Assembly (NCBI GenBank): GCA_033816765.1
Contig: CM066289.1
Span: 1,364,001-1,428,000 of the forward strand
DNA length: 64,000 bases
Reading direction: 5' to 3'
Source of the DNA: Nothopassalora personata
Lineage: Eukaryota > Ascomycota > Dothideomycetes > Mycosphaerellales > Mycosphaerellaceae
Shown: in pieces, positions 52,430-62,700 of the stretch
Position numbering within the stretch: the first letter of the stretch is position 1
Layout: each line of letters begins with the position of its first letter
The notes under the pieces: generated by a model
What the model saw: only the letters and a program-made list of their open reading frames with translations
Databases searched by the model: none
Told to the model about the DNA's origin: nothing
Made by a program: the position numbers and the translations under genes

Positions 52430-53446
52430 ATGAAAGCCATCCAAGTAAAAGAATACGTCAAAGGCCCCCGCGACCTCCAGGTCAGCGAGATCCCAGACCC
52501 CACCCCCACCCCCGACCAATACACCATCGACGTCAAAGCCTCCGCGACTAACTTCTTCGACCTCCTCCAAATCCGCGGCAAATACCAACACCAGCCTCCC
52601 CTCCCATGGGTCTCCGGCGCAGAATTCAGCGGCATCATCACCGCCGTCCCCACCTCAGCAGCCAAGCGCCCTCCCAAGTTCAACATCGGCGATAAAGTCT
52701 TCGGCTCAGGCCAAGGAGGCTACGCCTACAAAGTCTGCGCAGCAGAATCCCAACTCCAGCCCATCCCCTCAGGCTGGTCCTTTTACGATGCAGCAGGTCT
52801 CTTCGTAACAATGCCCACATCCTACGCCGCCCTCGTCACCCGTGCAAACATCAAACAAGGCGATTGGGTCCTCGTTCACGCCGCAGCAGGTGGTGTAGGC
52901 CTGGCAGCCGTGCAAATCGCGAAAGCATTCGGCGCCACCGTGATCGCCACGGCAGGCACACAGCATAAGCTCGACGTAGCCAAGTCCTTCGGCGCAGACT
53001 ACGGCGTAATCTACACCGACGACTCGTGGCCGCAAAAAGTCCTCGACCTGACCCCCAAGAAGCGCGGTGTAGACATCGTCTACGACCCAGTCGGGCTCAT
53101 CGAAAAGTCCACAAAGTGCATCGCCTGGAACGGACGTCTCCTCGTAATCGGCTTTGCCGGTGGTCCCATTGAAAAGGTCGCGACGAACAGGATTCTGCTC
53201 AAGAACATCTCAGTCGTGGGGCTGCATTGGGGCGCATATGCGAAGTTTGAGCCGCAGAAGATTGCGGAGGTGTGGGAGGGGTTGCATGAGTTGATGGAGA
53301 AGAAGAAGATTCGGGCGACGAATTACACGGATAAGGAGTATAAGGGACTTGAGAGCGTGCCGGCAGCCCTTGAGGCGTTGGGGGCTAGAGAGACTTGGGG
53401 GAAGGTTGTGGTGGATTTGCCGGAGGTGAGGGATAGTAAGTTGTAG
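52430..53446 (+). CDS. Quinone oxidoreductase-like MDR enzyme
   Basis: NADPH-dependent medium-chain reductase of the zeta-crystallin/quinone oxidoreductase group, 338 aa, one exon, cytosolic. Domain order: GroES-like N-terminal half, then Rossmann half with HAAAGGVGLAAVQIAKAFGA (AxxGGVG nucleotide loop). The zinc-binding Cys and His of alcohol dehydrogenases are absent, which places it with zinc-free reductases; typical family members reduce quinones or enones. VYDPVGLIEKS and GRLLVIGFAGG are usual family blocks. Clear ATG at 52430 in an ACAACCATG context. The specific substrate is not visible. Confidence 0.88.
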   Translation: MKAIQVKEYVKGPRDLQVSEIPDPTPTPDQYTIDVKASATNFFDLLQIRGKYQHQPPLPWVSGAEFSGIITAVPTSAAKRPPKFNIGDKVFGSGQGGYAYKVCAAESQLQPIPSGWSFYDAAGLFVTMPTSYAALVTRANIKQGDWVLVHAAAGGVGLAAVQIAKAFGATVIATAGTQHKLDVAKSFGADYGVIYTDDSWPQKVLDLTPKKRGVDIVYDPVGLIEKSTKCIAWNGRLLVIGFAGGPIEKVATNRILLKNISVVGLHWGAYAKFEPQKIAEVWEGLHELMEKKKIRATNYTDKEYKGLESVPAALEALGARETWGKVVVDLPEVRDSKL

Positions 53447-53753
53447 AAGTGGTAGAGAGAAATGCAATGTGTTGCTGTACACGAGCAAACGATATGCTCG
53501 TTCAGAATTTCATATCTGGAATCCATACCTGGTGAAGAATGTGTGCGGCCTGGTTGTAGGCTCGCTCTGCATCGTACTGGTCTCTCGATGCTTTGCTGGC
53601 TTCCATGCTTGCTCGCGAAAGCTCAGCTGCTTTTCTGCTTCTCCTCCCAATACGATATTCGCTAATGATACACCATCCAGCGCCTCGCTTCCAACACGCA
53701 GCTCGAAACACAATTTTGTATGCGCATTCCTCATCGAGTGGCCGGGGTATCTC
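53447..53753. other. Convergent 3' flanks, no gene
   Basis: Between the stops of the quinone oxidoreductase (+) and the Ser-rich unknown protein (-). Two short minus-strand frames with helical composition (RSRKAAELSRASMEASKASR) are probably untranslated. Confidence 0.45.
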
Positions 53754-54431
53754 TCATTCGCTCTCAGCGCTTGCCACTCTCTGGTGTTTCTTGTCTTTCC
53801 TGAAACGCGTTGCTTTACTCACGTACGCGCCCGTTGTTTTTATGTCTGATGATCTCCTACGGCTGTACTCTAGCCGTGCCTTTGTAGTTGCCATGCTTGA
53901 TCGTCTTGATTCTGAAGCTGCGAAGGGATCTCCACTGCTGGTGTAACCTTCATCATCTTCTGTCGTAGGCGAGACTGAGCCTGATCGTACAGTACACTGG
54001 TCTTTGCTATCCACCATCCTCGACATCAGTGCCAAAATTTCTTTCGCGTGGCTCATGTTGCACAGCATTCGTGTTTGTATCTGTCGTTGCATCCGTCTAG
54101 AGGGCGAGTGCGGTCTTTGAGGGAGTGTCCCTGAACGGGACATCTCAGGATACTCTTCGTTCTCGTCCACTGGGATTGCCCACCCAGCATCATCGTCCGT
54201 GTTCGCGTACGAGTCGCATGAGTCGTAGCATATTTGAGAGTCCGTCCGCAACCGTGAGGTAGCGAAGGACGCAGCCAGATCGGTCACCGACAAGCGAGGT
54301 GGAGGGAACGCCGATTTCGGCGAGCAGGGCGACACTGATCTCGAAGTAGCTCGGGTCGATATCGTATCGCTGGTGGAGTCGAGAGAAGGAGACCTCGACG
54401 TGGTGCCGAAGGTGAAGCTGGCGTCGAACAT
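53754..54431 (-). CDS. Small Ser/Arg-rich fungal protein, unknown
   Basis: 225-aa product, one exon, ATG at 54431 in a good context; the frame continues upstream to 54620 without resemblance. No domain recognised. Three sections: a Ser/Thr-rich N-terminus (FDASFTFGTTSRSPSLDS), a central acidic piece (SYANTDDDAGWAIPVDENEE), and a helix-like segment (RRMQRQIQTRMLCNMSHAKE) followed by basic, Ser-rich sequence with RRSS and RRRSS kinase-type sites. Composition suggests a regulated, mostly disordered protein. No signal peptide or membrane segment. Confidence 0.65.
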   Translation of the reverse strand: MFDASFTFGTTSRSPSLDSTSDTISTRATSRSVSPCSPKSAFPPPRLSVTDLAASFATSRLRTDSQICYDSCDSYANTDDDAGWAIPVDENEEYPEMSRSGTLPQRPHSPSRRMQRQIQTRMLCNMSHAKEILALMSRMVDSKDQCTVRSGSVSPTTEDDEGYTSSGDPFAASESRRSSMATTKARLEYSRRRSSDIKTTGAYVSKATRFRKDKKHQRVASAESE

Positions 54432-56017
54432 TGTTATCGCTGTCCGTGGACGAGGGTGCAGTGATGTGGTGTGATGCGAGGCGAGAAGGTCTGAGGCCGA
54501 AGGAGGATTTGGATCGGTACTCGCTCGCAGTGAGAGAGGAGGTCTGTGTATCAAACGTGTCGCAGACGCATAAAAGCAACGCAGCTCCACAGCATGAAGA
54601 CCAGTGGAGACGGGCCGCAAGACGTAATAGCAGGATAGGATTTAGGCGGCAAAAGGGCGTGGGGAGGGCGTCGGGGCGCCAGTGGTCCGTTAACCAAGCG
54701 GCCAGCGCTGGTGTACAGTACTTGTATATGTGCCAGGCTGCATGCATGCCAGAAGCAACGATGTGCGCATATTTTTCGACAGAGGAACACAGCAACGATC
54801 CTATCGCGCTACTGCGATCGAGACCGTGGCTCGCCGATTGCCTCGAGACTTGCTCAAGCCAAGCGTCACACCCCTGCGTGTGTCTCACGAATCAGCGTCT
54901 GTCTTGTCCCGATCGGAGTGGAGATCTCTCAGCCCAGTAACGTGGCTGTTGGCAGACGTTGCGCTTCGGCAGCCGCCCGCGATTGCGCAAAGACTTTTCT
55001 AGAAGGAGTTTGCCACCGTGTGCCGACTCTGGCCGATGTGGCTGTCGAGTGCCGTATACCGACCGAGCGATCGCCCACGGCGTCTGTTGAGAGGCTCCTT
55101 GCCATTGTCGCTGCTGCCACGACATCGCAGACCGATATGACGACACAGCTGGCTGAGAAGGGCCGTTTCCGCGATGAGGTCTGCCTCCGTCGCTCCGAAA
55201 ACAAGACCGCTCGGACCGCCAATCAGACAATCCGGTCCAAGCCGGACGATTGGCTCCGAGAAGTCTGTCTAACGACATCAGCCTCACAAGAAAGCTACGC
55301 GTCGCGTGTCCACCTCCTGTGTGGGCTGCACCACGCAAGGGCGCAGACCTCGTCTCATGTATACCACTGGCACACCAAACGCTCACCCACTAACACCATC
55401 TTACCCCACCCACAGCATCCCCTCGTCTCTTGCTAATAAAGTTGATACTTCCGAATACCTTCAACGGCGACTAAAGTCCGACGTACGACCGCAAGTCTGA
55501 ACTCTAAGAGGTAGCACGAAAACCACGTCCGAGGAAGGGATATCCCATCCAGGCCACCCTCCCTCCGTGAATGGCCGAGTCTAGATATGCCTTAGGCGCC
55601 TGCACGGGACCACACTGCTTGAGCTTGCAGGACTTTGCTCTGCATACAAGTCCCGGAGATGCCTGCTAATGGCGCACCGCAGATGAGCGAGCGACTTTCC
55701 TGGTTGGAGTACCCGGCCCGACGATGGCGGCGCCACGAATAGGCTAAATGTTCTCGAGCGCCGCGAGCATGAGACGATGATCGTATGTCGTCTTACAAGC
55801 ATCACCAGTCAAGCGATGCTTGGGCTGGAGGTTGTGGCTACTCGTGAAGGCTGAGTAAGGGGCTACTCTACATGAGCGGCTTCAGTATGGTCTGCGAGGG
55901 CATAGGCTACAGTCGAAAGCGTCTATTTTACTCGTGGCTGCTTCGCCGTCGCGGTATGCCCATCTCCGAATTCACTGTCAGTGGCCACGGACTGTTGCAC
56001 AATTCAATTGACAACCT
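54432..56017. other. 1.6-kb stretch without a supported gene
   Basis: A plus-strand frame of 241 codons (54711-55436) lacks an initial ATG, is rich in Cys, Arg and His, and has no family resemblance, so it is treated as chance. The rest is promoter of the Ser-rich gene and the 3' flank of Clr2. Confidence 0.45.
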
Positions 56018-58258
56018 TTAGTCAATCATCAGCTCGTCCTCATCGTCCTCCATGGAAAGATCGATCACATATGCAGCGCCTGCCCTGGCGGATGGTATCC
56101 GCGCCTCGTCCACGTCCATTGCATTCTCGCTGTCCATGTTCTCTACGACTTCGTCAGCGCCATCGTCTTCCTCATGGTCCTCGACGTTCTCTTCTTGATC
56201 GCCGCTATCGACCTGCGCAGCTGGTGCCATCATACCCCAAGAAGTTCCAGGGACAGCTGCACTCTCGCGCCGCTTTCCATCTTCTTGTCTTTGTTTGCGA
56301 GCAGCGTGATAAGCTTCAACACCGCCACGCTTGCCGTTCATCACCTTCAAAGCCTGTCGCCAGGAGTTTATGGTCTTGCGGGTGCGATTCCCGTCCTTGA
56401 CTCCAACAAAGCGGCCGTTGATCTCGTGGAGGTCTAATTGCTCAATCCTGGTATCTGCCCAGTACCACGATTTCCCTGCTGCTCGATCAATACGGCTGTC
56501 ATGCTGCGTGCTGTACTCTCGCGCTTGTCGGACGGCCGTGAGGCCTTGAGAGAGATCCAGGAGTTTCACTTTCTCAGTCGGCTTCGTGTTGACAGCCGTG
56601 AAGCTAGAAGGTGGAGGCATGTCATTTGGAGCCGCAAACCAAGCCCGGACAGCCGATTCCTCGTAGAAACGACCCATGACTCGTTGGAAAGGCAATTCCA
56701 GCTTGGCTTTGTCGTTATCTGGATCGCACACATGAAACCAAACGCCGTACCCTGCCAGTGCTTGTGGTGCACCACGTTGCCCAGGCGTTACCGGTGACTT
56801 CCCAATGCCTCCGAAAGACCTCTTCGGGTCAAGTGTATAGGCGTGCCCGCATACATGTATACAGTTGACGTACGGTAGCCCATTGTCGTAGTCGTCCTCG
56901 GATGCCTCATCGAGATCAACGAAGCGCAGGCGTATTGATGTTACCGCCATAACGTCAGTGACGGAGTCACCCCTTTGATCACCAGGCTTCGGCAAAAGAC
57001 GCACAAGATCACCGACCATGATCATCTCTGGGCCAAGGTAAAGGCCTCTTGCGAACAATGTTGCGGCTGGCCAAGTGCCCCTGAATGAGTACTTGCCCAG
57101 GACGCAAAGACTGCTAGCCACCGTGAAAGCGTGCTTCAGCGTGGACGGCTGGTCTGACTCCTCAGTGTTGCCAAGACACTCCTTCCAGAAGGACATTGGC
57201 CGAATAGCATGCAGTGGAACATACTTGTGCTGTCTCGCGTGGGGCTTGTGCTCATTCGATGGTGCTGAAAGTGGTTCAACCCGGAAGCCAGAGTAAGTCA
57301 CATTCTGCTTCTTCTGCTCTGACACCCTGCTCAGGTCTTCGGGTATAATGGGTTCCAAGGGCGTTTGAGTTACCACACCGACCTCCCACCTAGGTTTGTC
57401 AAGCCATGTTGAATATTCAGCATTTACCCGTCCCAAGGTCTGCGCTGACTTGTCCCAAGCCAGGCGTTCATCGAGAATATTTCGTGCGAAGACCACGATC
57501 TCACCGAGTCGTGGGACATAGCTTGGCAAGTCAGACCACTCCGCGAAGAGATTGTGCAGCATCTCATTCCCAGCTCGCCAATCAGGAGACATCGAGTCTA
57601 TGATGTTCTCATTGATGCTCGACTCTGATCCAGCAGCCTGCAGCTTGTCGATTAGTAGCCGGTACAGGTCAGTGGTACCTTCAGCATCGACTTGCTTTCG
57701 CCGCCGCGCCGGTCCTGGGGAGTCTGATGACAATCGCCCTTGGGGAAGGTGCTGTAGAAAGTCGGACCCGATTCTAGGTGGTTCGGCAGGTTTGGCAGGT
57801 CGTGAGGAGGAGCTGGCCGCAAAGAAACTCGATCTCACACCAGGACTACCGCTGGAGACTGAGTTGCTGTTGCTCGTTGCCTTCTTGGCAGGCTTTTTGC
57901 CCGAACATAATGTACATGGACAACCCACCGATCCTCCATGATCCTGAAGGTGCTTGAAGTGTGGATAGATTTCGTTGTTCGAGCGGAAGTGCTTACCGCT
58001 AGGGTGACCGTACATATATCTGTCAACATGTTTGGTGCCTCCACCACGAGGCTTGAACCAGCCGGAGTAACCCGCGGGGAGGCGATCCAGTCGATATGTC
58101 ACGCCGCCAGGGCGTCTTTGGTCTTTCGCCCACAATGCTCCAATCTTCTCAAGGTAATGGTCATCGTCGCGAAACATGCCCGCGACGTCTGGCGGACCGC
58201 GACCAGTGCCATCGGAGTCGGGCCCGATAGCGAGGGTGATGACTGTTGTTGGTGCCAT
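56018..58258 (-). CDS. Clr2-type transcription-silencing protein
   Basis: Homologue of Clr2 (cryptic loci regulator 2), in fission yeast part of the SHREC histone deacetylase/remodeller complex that silences heterochromatin; nuclear. 746 aa, one exon; the first ATG in frame is 58258. The N-terminal Clr2 domain shows the hallmark YSGWFKPRGGGTKHVDRYMY, HPSGKHFRSNNEIYPHF and CPCTLC (113-118). A Ser-rich linker follows, then the second Clr2 transcription-silencing region (about 260-620: WEVGVVTQTPLEPI, LGPEMIMVGDLVRLLPKPGD). The extreme C-terminus reads AYVIDLSMEDDEDELMID, a good SUMO-interacting motif, after an acidic stretch. The family call is from remembered motifs; function in this fungus is inference. 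Confidence 0.86.
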   Translation of the reverse strand: MAPTTVITLAIGPDSDGTGRGPPDVAGMFRDDDHYLEKIGALWAKDQRRPGGVTYRLDRLPAGYSGWFKPRGGGTKHVDRYMYGHPSGKHFRSNNEIYPHFKHLQDHGGSVGCPCTLCSGKKPAKKATSNSNSVSSGSPGVRSSFFAASSSSRPAKPAEPPRIGSDFLQHLPQGRLSSDSPGPARRRKQVDAEGTTDLYRLLIDKLQAAGSESSINENIIDSMSPDWRAGNEMLHNLFAEWSDLPSYVPRLGEIVVFARNILDERLAWDKSAQTLGRVNAEYSTWLDKPRWEVGVVTQTPLEPIIPEDLSRVSEQKKQNVTYSGFRVEPLSAPSNEHKPHARQHKYVPLHAIRPMSFWKECLGNTEESDQPSTLKHAFTVASSLCVLGKYSFRGTWPAATLFARGLYLGPEMIMVGDLVRLLPKPGDQRGDSVTDVMAVTSIRLRFVDLDEASEDDYDNGLPYVNCIHVCGHAYTLDPKRSFGGIGKSPVTPGQRGAPQALAGYGVWFHVCDPDNDKAKLELPFQRVMGRFYEESAVRAWFAAPNDMPPPSSFTAVNTKPTEKVKLLDLSQGLTAVRQAREYSTQHDSRIDRAAGKSWYWADTRIEQLDLHEINGRFVGVKDGNRTRKTINSWRQALKVMNGKRGGVEAYHAARKQRQEDGKRRESAAVPGTSWGMMAPAAQVDSGDQEENVEDHEEDDGADEVVENMDSENAMDVDEARIPSARAGAAYVIDLSMEDDEDELMID

Positions 58259-58832
58259 TGGGACGTTCTCGGCGTGCCTCGACCCACTGTACTTCCTGCG
58301 AGTGCTCACGCTGCGGCTGACACACTCCACGAGCTGTTGGGCGAAGTGATGGCGGGCGAGGGCGTGCGTTGATGGTCTAGCAGCTTGCCACGAATTGTTG
58401 CCGTGGTTGATCTGTTCAACAACACATCTCTGGTCGAAGCATTCACATGAAGACCGACCTCACCTCAGCTACATCTGCTGGTTGTCTGTGATTATTGCCG
58501 GATGAGGTTTGTTGCTGCTCCAAAATGCGGGTAGGTGGCAAAGCGCAAATGAGCTGGCAGGCACCGTTAGGCATTCGGTCTTTCTGATTGGCCGGGACGC
58601 TATAGCTCGATCCCTGCCGGCGCCATCTTCATCACTTCACCGAGGGATTCTCAGATTGCTCTATGGCCATTTAACAATGCTCCTTAGTCTCTCCCAGTCA
58701 TGTAATAAAGGACTTCCCAGAAGAATTCTTCTTTCTACCTCTACCTCTACACGGCTATACTTCCGGTCTGGCCAATACCGTTGATATCGTCGCAAACAGA
58801 ATCACTGACATCAGTTGTCACATTCACGCGAC
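58259..58832. other. Divergent promoter, Clr2 / single-pass membrane protein
   Basis: 574 bp between two start codons facing away from each other. Contains a CCTCTACC-type repeat near 58737-58750 (TACCTCTACCTCTAC). No gene seen. Confidence 0.5.
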
Positions 58833-60026
58833 ATGTCAGGCACTCCTCTACAGAGTCCTACACTACCGGACGCGGCTTTGCGGAGGCCAGCCAGCAGAAA
58901 GATAACCACACCTGCATCACAGCGTCTCCAGACCATCACAGAAGGCCCGCAACCCTATGCGCCTCCTATACCACCTAAAAGCATCTTGCGCACGGGATCA
59001 TTATCGCTTTCTTTCCCTCAGCTCTTCGGCCCTTCCAGCCGACATAGAAACGATAGAGGCAGTAGTGCAGGCACTAGTCGTACCCCACCACCAGCATATG
59101 ACCGAGGCCTATACCCCATTATTGTCGAGGATGCCTTCTTGGACAGGACCGGGCCGATCGAAGGCGAGAAGGTCGCAGAGCTGAGGCGACAGCGGAGTAA
59201 CCAGAGCAAAGAACGGGGTGGCTGGCGGAGGGTCATTCTCATATCTGCCTTTGTCTTTCTAATCGTGCTTGGTCTGGCCGTCGGCCTAGGAGTGGGCTTG
59301 ACCGTCGGGAGGAGGAAACACAATGATTCGAAGGATCAGACTGGCGCCACCCCTGACAACAGCTCGACAAGAGGACCATTCCCACTAGGCGAATACGGCA
59401 TGATCACAGCACTGAAGCAAGTTGCCACAAACTGTACCTCCAACGCAGCGACATGGAGCTGCTACCCCTACAACACCTTCGACGCATCGAACCCAACACA
59501 AAGCCGAGCAATCTTCAACTGGATTCTCAAAAACTCCTCTAGCAACTATGCCACCCTCAACACAGCATCAACACCAGACGAAGGCATTTCCTCAAACCTC
59601 ACAATCAGCTCCACCGACAACCCTCTAGCACTCACTTTCGAAAACCGCCCGTTGACCTACATTTTCCCATCATCCAACTCAAGCTCCGCACGATATACTT
59701 TCACCTTCGAGATGGAGAAAGCCGTCATTCCTTCCACGTCCATAACAAGCGACAACACTCTCTCCCAATGTTTCTTCAACCAGACCACTTTCACGGGAAC
59801 TCTCTACCTCGCCGCCGCTCGCACCTATCCGGATGCCGGTAGCACGAACTCCACAGGGTTTCAGCAATGGCCATATGCGGTTAAGATTTCGCAGACGAGT
59901 CCTGGTGGTGTGGATATTCCCGCGTGTTACCAGTATAACAATGGAGCAGTGGGAGCGAGGATAACGAGTGACCTGACACCGCAGTCAGCAGACACGCAAT
60001 GTGCTTGCGATTATCGTAATTTCTGA
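58833..60026 (+). CDS. Single-pass membrane protein with extracellular domain, unknown
   Basis: 397-aa protein, one exon, ATG at 58833. A Pro/Ser/Arg-rich cytosolic part (1-133) is followed by one membrane segment at about 134-159 (VILISAFVFLIVLGLAVGLG), preceded by basic WRR and followed by RRKH, then an outer domain of about 235 residues. The outer part has several NxS/T sequons (NCTSN, NSSSN, NLTIS, NQTTF) and Cys residues (CYPY, CFF, CACDY), fitting a glycosylated, disulphide-bonded ectodomain. Topology is probably type II. Similar proteins occur across moulds as hypotheticals; I know of no defined function. Confidence 0.75.
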   Translation: MSGTPLQSPTLPDAALRRPASRKITTPASQRLQTITEGPQPYAPPIPPKSILRTGSLSLSFPQLFGPSSRHRNDRGSSAGTSRTPPPAYDRGLYPIIVEDAFLDRTGPIEGEKVAELRRQRSNQSKERGGWRRVILISAFVFLIVLGLAVGLGVGLTVGRRKHNDSKDQTGATPDNSSTRGPFPLGEYGMITALKQVATNCTSNAATWSCYPYNTFDASNPTQSRAIFNWILKNSSSNYATLNTASTPDEGISSNLTISSTDNPLALTFENRPLTYIFPSSNSSSARYTFTFEMEKAVIPSTSITSDNTLSQCFFNQTTFTGTLYLAAARTYPDAGSTNSTGFQQWPYAVKISQTSPGGVDIPACYQYNNGAVGARITSDLTPQSADTQCACDYRNF

Positions 60027-60505
60027 TGAGTCTTTGCGGCGTTACTCCATATGAGCCAGGACGGCGTGACGGTCGTTCTATGATGATACCCCAAGGAAGC
60101 GAACAGGACGGATAGCGGTGCACACAGGAGTACAAAGGTAGACATAATGTACCATCAGACATACTAGCGTAGTACAGCCAGTGCAGGCAATGATATTCAG
60201 CCCATCTGGCACTCGGTCTTGCGGCACTCTTTGATATCACCATTCACTGTCTCCACGGTGGACACCAGCCGTATTGGAACGGACTGCTCATAATAGTACT
60301 ATGCGCAGTACTGTCGCTGCCACTTCTGGAATGACATTGTCGTTAGATCTTGGTATCGTAGCAAATTCCCGCTAGCACGCCTAAACTCCGCGCTGATGCT
60401 CACCCATTGTATGGTCGTATTGATACTGTCTGCTTGTTGGAGGCCTTCTTCCCTGTGCCTCCAATTGACAGTGATATCCTCCTCGAGGCCCGGACAGCCT
60501 TCTAC
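60027..60505. other. Convergent 3' flanks, no gene
   Basis: Between the stops of the membrane protein gene (+) and Rad6 (-). Nothing coding seen. Confidence 0.5.
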
Positions 60506-61087
60506 CTAGTCATCCCAGCTCTTCTCCACCGTCTCCCGCACCCGCTTCGTGTACTCTTTCCGGTTGTCCTTGTACAGGTTACTCGCTTCGACGTTCGCGG
60601 GGCTCGATGTGTTAGGGTCGTTCAACAGACTGTCCAGAGTCATGTCAGCATAAAACCCTCCTTCTCTTTCAACACTAAGACAGCCATACCTCTGAATACT
60701 CGTCAAGATCGCAGCCACATCATACGTCGGACTCCACCGGTTCTGCAGGATGTCCAGACATAGCTCGCCAGTGCCGTAGACGTTCGGGTGAAACATCTGG
60801 GAGATGAACTTGACGCCGGGGGGTTTGTTCGGGTACTGCTCCTCGAAGTGCATGACGAGTCTGAAAGTGCCGTCTTCGAAGGGTGTGTCTGAGGGGCCGA
60901 TGATTACTGCATTCCTGTTGGCCGACCTCGTCAGCCTGCACATTCAACAATCCCGGATATGATTTGTTTGTTCTGCCTACCATGTCATGACGTTGTCCGC
61001 TATCGGGCTTGCGCTGACGCCGGCTGGAGGGTCTGTTTGCATGCGCTTGAAGTCGCGCATTAAGCGTCTGCGTGCTGCTGTCGACAT
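60506..61087 (-). CDS. RAD6: Ubiquitin-conjugating enzyme E2, Rad6
   Basis: E2 enzyme that ubiquitinates histone H2B and PCNA and works in post-replication repair and N-degron decay; nuclear and cytosolic; 151 aa. Exons on the minus strand: 60981-61087, 60690-60914 and 60506-60629; introns 66 and 60 nt, with joins DNVMT-W-NAVIIG and TSIQ-S-LLNDP. It starts [20 protein letters not shown], the Rad6 opening. The active-site Cys is C88 in GELCLDIL, after the HPN motif at 78-80. It ends [11 protein letters not shown], without the long acidic tail of yeast Rad6, as usual for filamentous fungi. The identity is firm. Confidence 0.95.
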
Positions 61088-61731
61088 GGTCGCGGCTTGC
61101 CCTGGCGATGCGCAGGTCCAGGAGTGCTCGAGAGCTGCTCGTTGTGGCTTCGTTCGGACCTTTTGGGAAGTTGTGCGGTGGAAGGAACGACGTCTGGGAT
61201 AGTAACGTGCGGAGGAGTGTCAATGGTACTTGTGTCGGAGGGTGATTCGCAGTGTGTCATATGCAGGAGCAGTCGCGGCTTTTAAAGAGTCGATGTGGTA
61301 AGGAAAGGAGTCACAAGAGCAGTCGAAGTGGAACTGTGATGGTGCCCGCGAGCTTTGACCGACAGCCGCCACCATCCTTGTTCCTCCATCCACTTCCTCC
61401 TCGGAACGATAAACAACATCAGCGAAATGTTTCATCACCATCCTTTCAGTGAAGCTGGCAGCATCTGATGTGAAGCCGTTATGGACCTATCACCACCTTT
61501 GAGCATATTCTCTCAGGCTCGGCCTCTCAGTTGATGCCTGAAGTTTAGAGCGGCGGGATCGGTGGGCAGTGCACCAAATGATCGCTGCAAGACAGTTGTA
61601 TACAGAGGACTCGCTGATCTAGACTGATACTATCGATGACCGTCGATTTCATTCTGCTGCCGCTCCAACCTCCACTTCTCGAGTCGCCATGGGCCACCAA
61701 TGAAGACTACCGACCTGCTTATATATTCCAC
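61088..61731. other. Intergenic, Rad6 promoter
   Basis: Upstream of Rad6 (minus) and downstream of the CE1 esterase (minus). No gene or clear element found. Confidence 0.5.
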
Positions 61732-62700
61732 TCAACGAGGCGCGTTGTTCTTGTTCCATTTGGCAAAGAAGTCCAACACCACCTGGGTGAAGTCCAGCAC
61801 ATTCTCCTGTTTGCAGGCCGTGGTTCTCTGCGCATCGAAATTGTCGCCCTGCGCGTCGGGCCAGCAGTGCGCCCCATCGAAGATTTGGTAGTGGTCGATG
61901 ACATTTGTGTAGGGCGCACAAGAATATGTTGTCGTGTTGTAACCACACAGGTCGCCCGATCTGTTAGACTGCGCGCCCGAGCCGCAGGTGCGATGTCCCC
62001 ACCAGGTGACCCACTTGGAGATATCCGGGATTGGTCCTCCAGCACCGGGCTCGCCGTTAGGGTGATATGGGATAGTCCCGTCCTTGTCACCATGTGCTTC
62101 GAGAATGGCTCTCTTTTTCGAGCAGCTCTCCTGGCTGTTGTCTGTGTACAGAGCAGCGGCAGCCATGCCAAAGGCGGCGAAATCGTCTCCATTGTTTGAG
62201 CATGCGAGGGTATCGACGAAGCCTCCGCCATTGCTCTTGCCAGAGGCATAGATGCGGGAGTCGTCGATGCAGTAGTTTGAGCGCGTGCGGGCCAGAAGTT
62301 GAGTGGTGAATCCCAGGACATCTGTTTTCCTCGTGTTGTGGTAATTGGCACCCTGCCAGGCTCCATCAAGACCGTCTGGGTAGACGACCAGGTACTCCTT
62401 GCCTGCAGAATATTTGTCGTACTGTGAGTTCATATACTGCTGATACCCGTTCCCGCCTCGGCCATGGTAGTCAATGATCAGTGCGCGAGGTTTTTTGGTG
62501 TTATCGTTATAATTGGCGGGGACGTAGACACTGTAATTCCTGTTGTAGCCATCATAGTTGAAGCTGTGTGTAGCAGTATCGTTGTTGAAGCCTGCATGGT
62601 GCTCGGTGCCACACCCCGAGTAAGCTCTCGACTGCACAGGCGTAGCCGCCACAAGACAGACGGTGAAGACACCAGTCGCCAATGCTGTTGTTGCTACCAT
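61732..62700 (-). CDS. Secreted CE1 feruloyl-esterase-like hydrolase
   Basis: Secreted carbohydrate esterase family 1 enzyme of the feruloyl esterase / polyhydroxybutyrate-depolymerase-like group, 322 aa; releases ferulate from arabinoxylan in typical relatives. Start ATG at 62700; the first 25 residues (TALATGVFTVCLVAATPVQS) form a signal peptide. Core motifs: IIDYHGRGGNG (oxyanion side, about 75-85), nucleophile Ser156 in YASGKSNGGGF, Asp205 or Asp207 in EAHGDKDG, and His278 in IFDGAHCWP. Eight or more Cys residues and several NxT sequons fit secretion. No carbohydrate-binding module. It ends in LDFFAKWNKN. Acetyl-xylan esterase activity is a possible alternative. One exon. Confidence 0.86.
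   Translation of the reverse strand: MVATTALATGVFTVCLVAATPVQSRAYSGCGTEHHAGFNNDTATHSFNYDGYNRNYSVYVPANYNDNTKKPRALIIDYHGRGGNGYQQYMNSQYDKYSAGKEYLVVYPDGLDGAWQGANYHNTRKTDVLGFTTQLLARTRSNYCIDDSRIYASGKSNGGGFVDTLACSNNGDDFAAFGMAAAALYTDNSQESCSKKRAILEAHGDKDGTIPYHPNGEPGAGGPIPDISKWVTWWGHRTCGSGAQSNRSGDLCGYNTTTYSCAPYTNVIDHYQIFDGAHCWPDAQGDNFDAQRTTACKQENVLDFTQVVLDFFAKWNKNNAPR

Noticed and set aside
54711..55436. 241-codon plus-strand frame
   Set aside because: No ATG at its start, Cys/Arg/His-rich composition, no domain, and a competing frame on the other strand.
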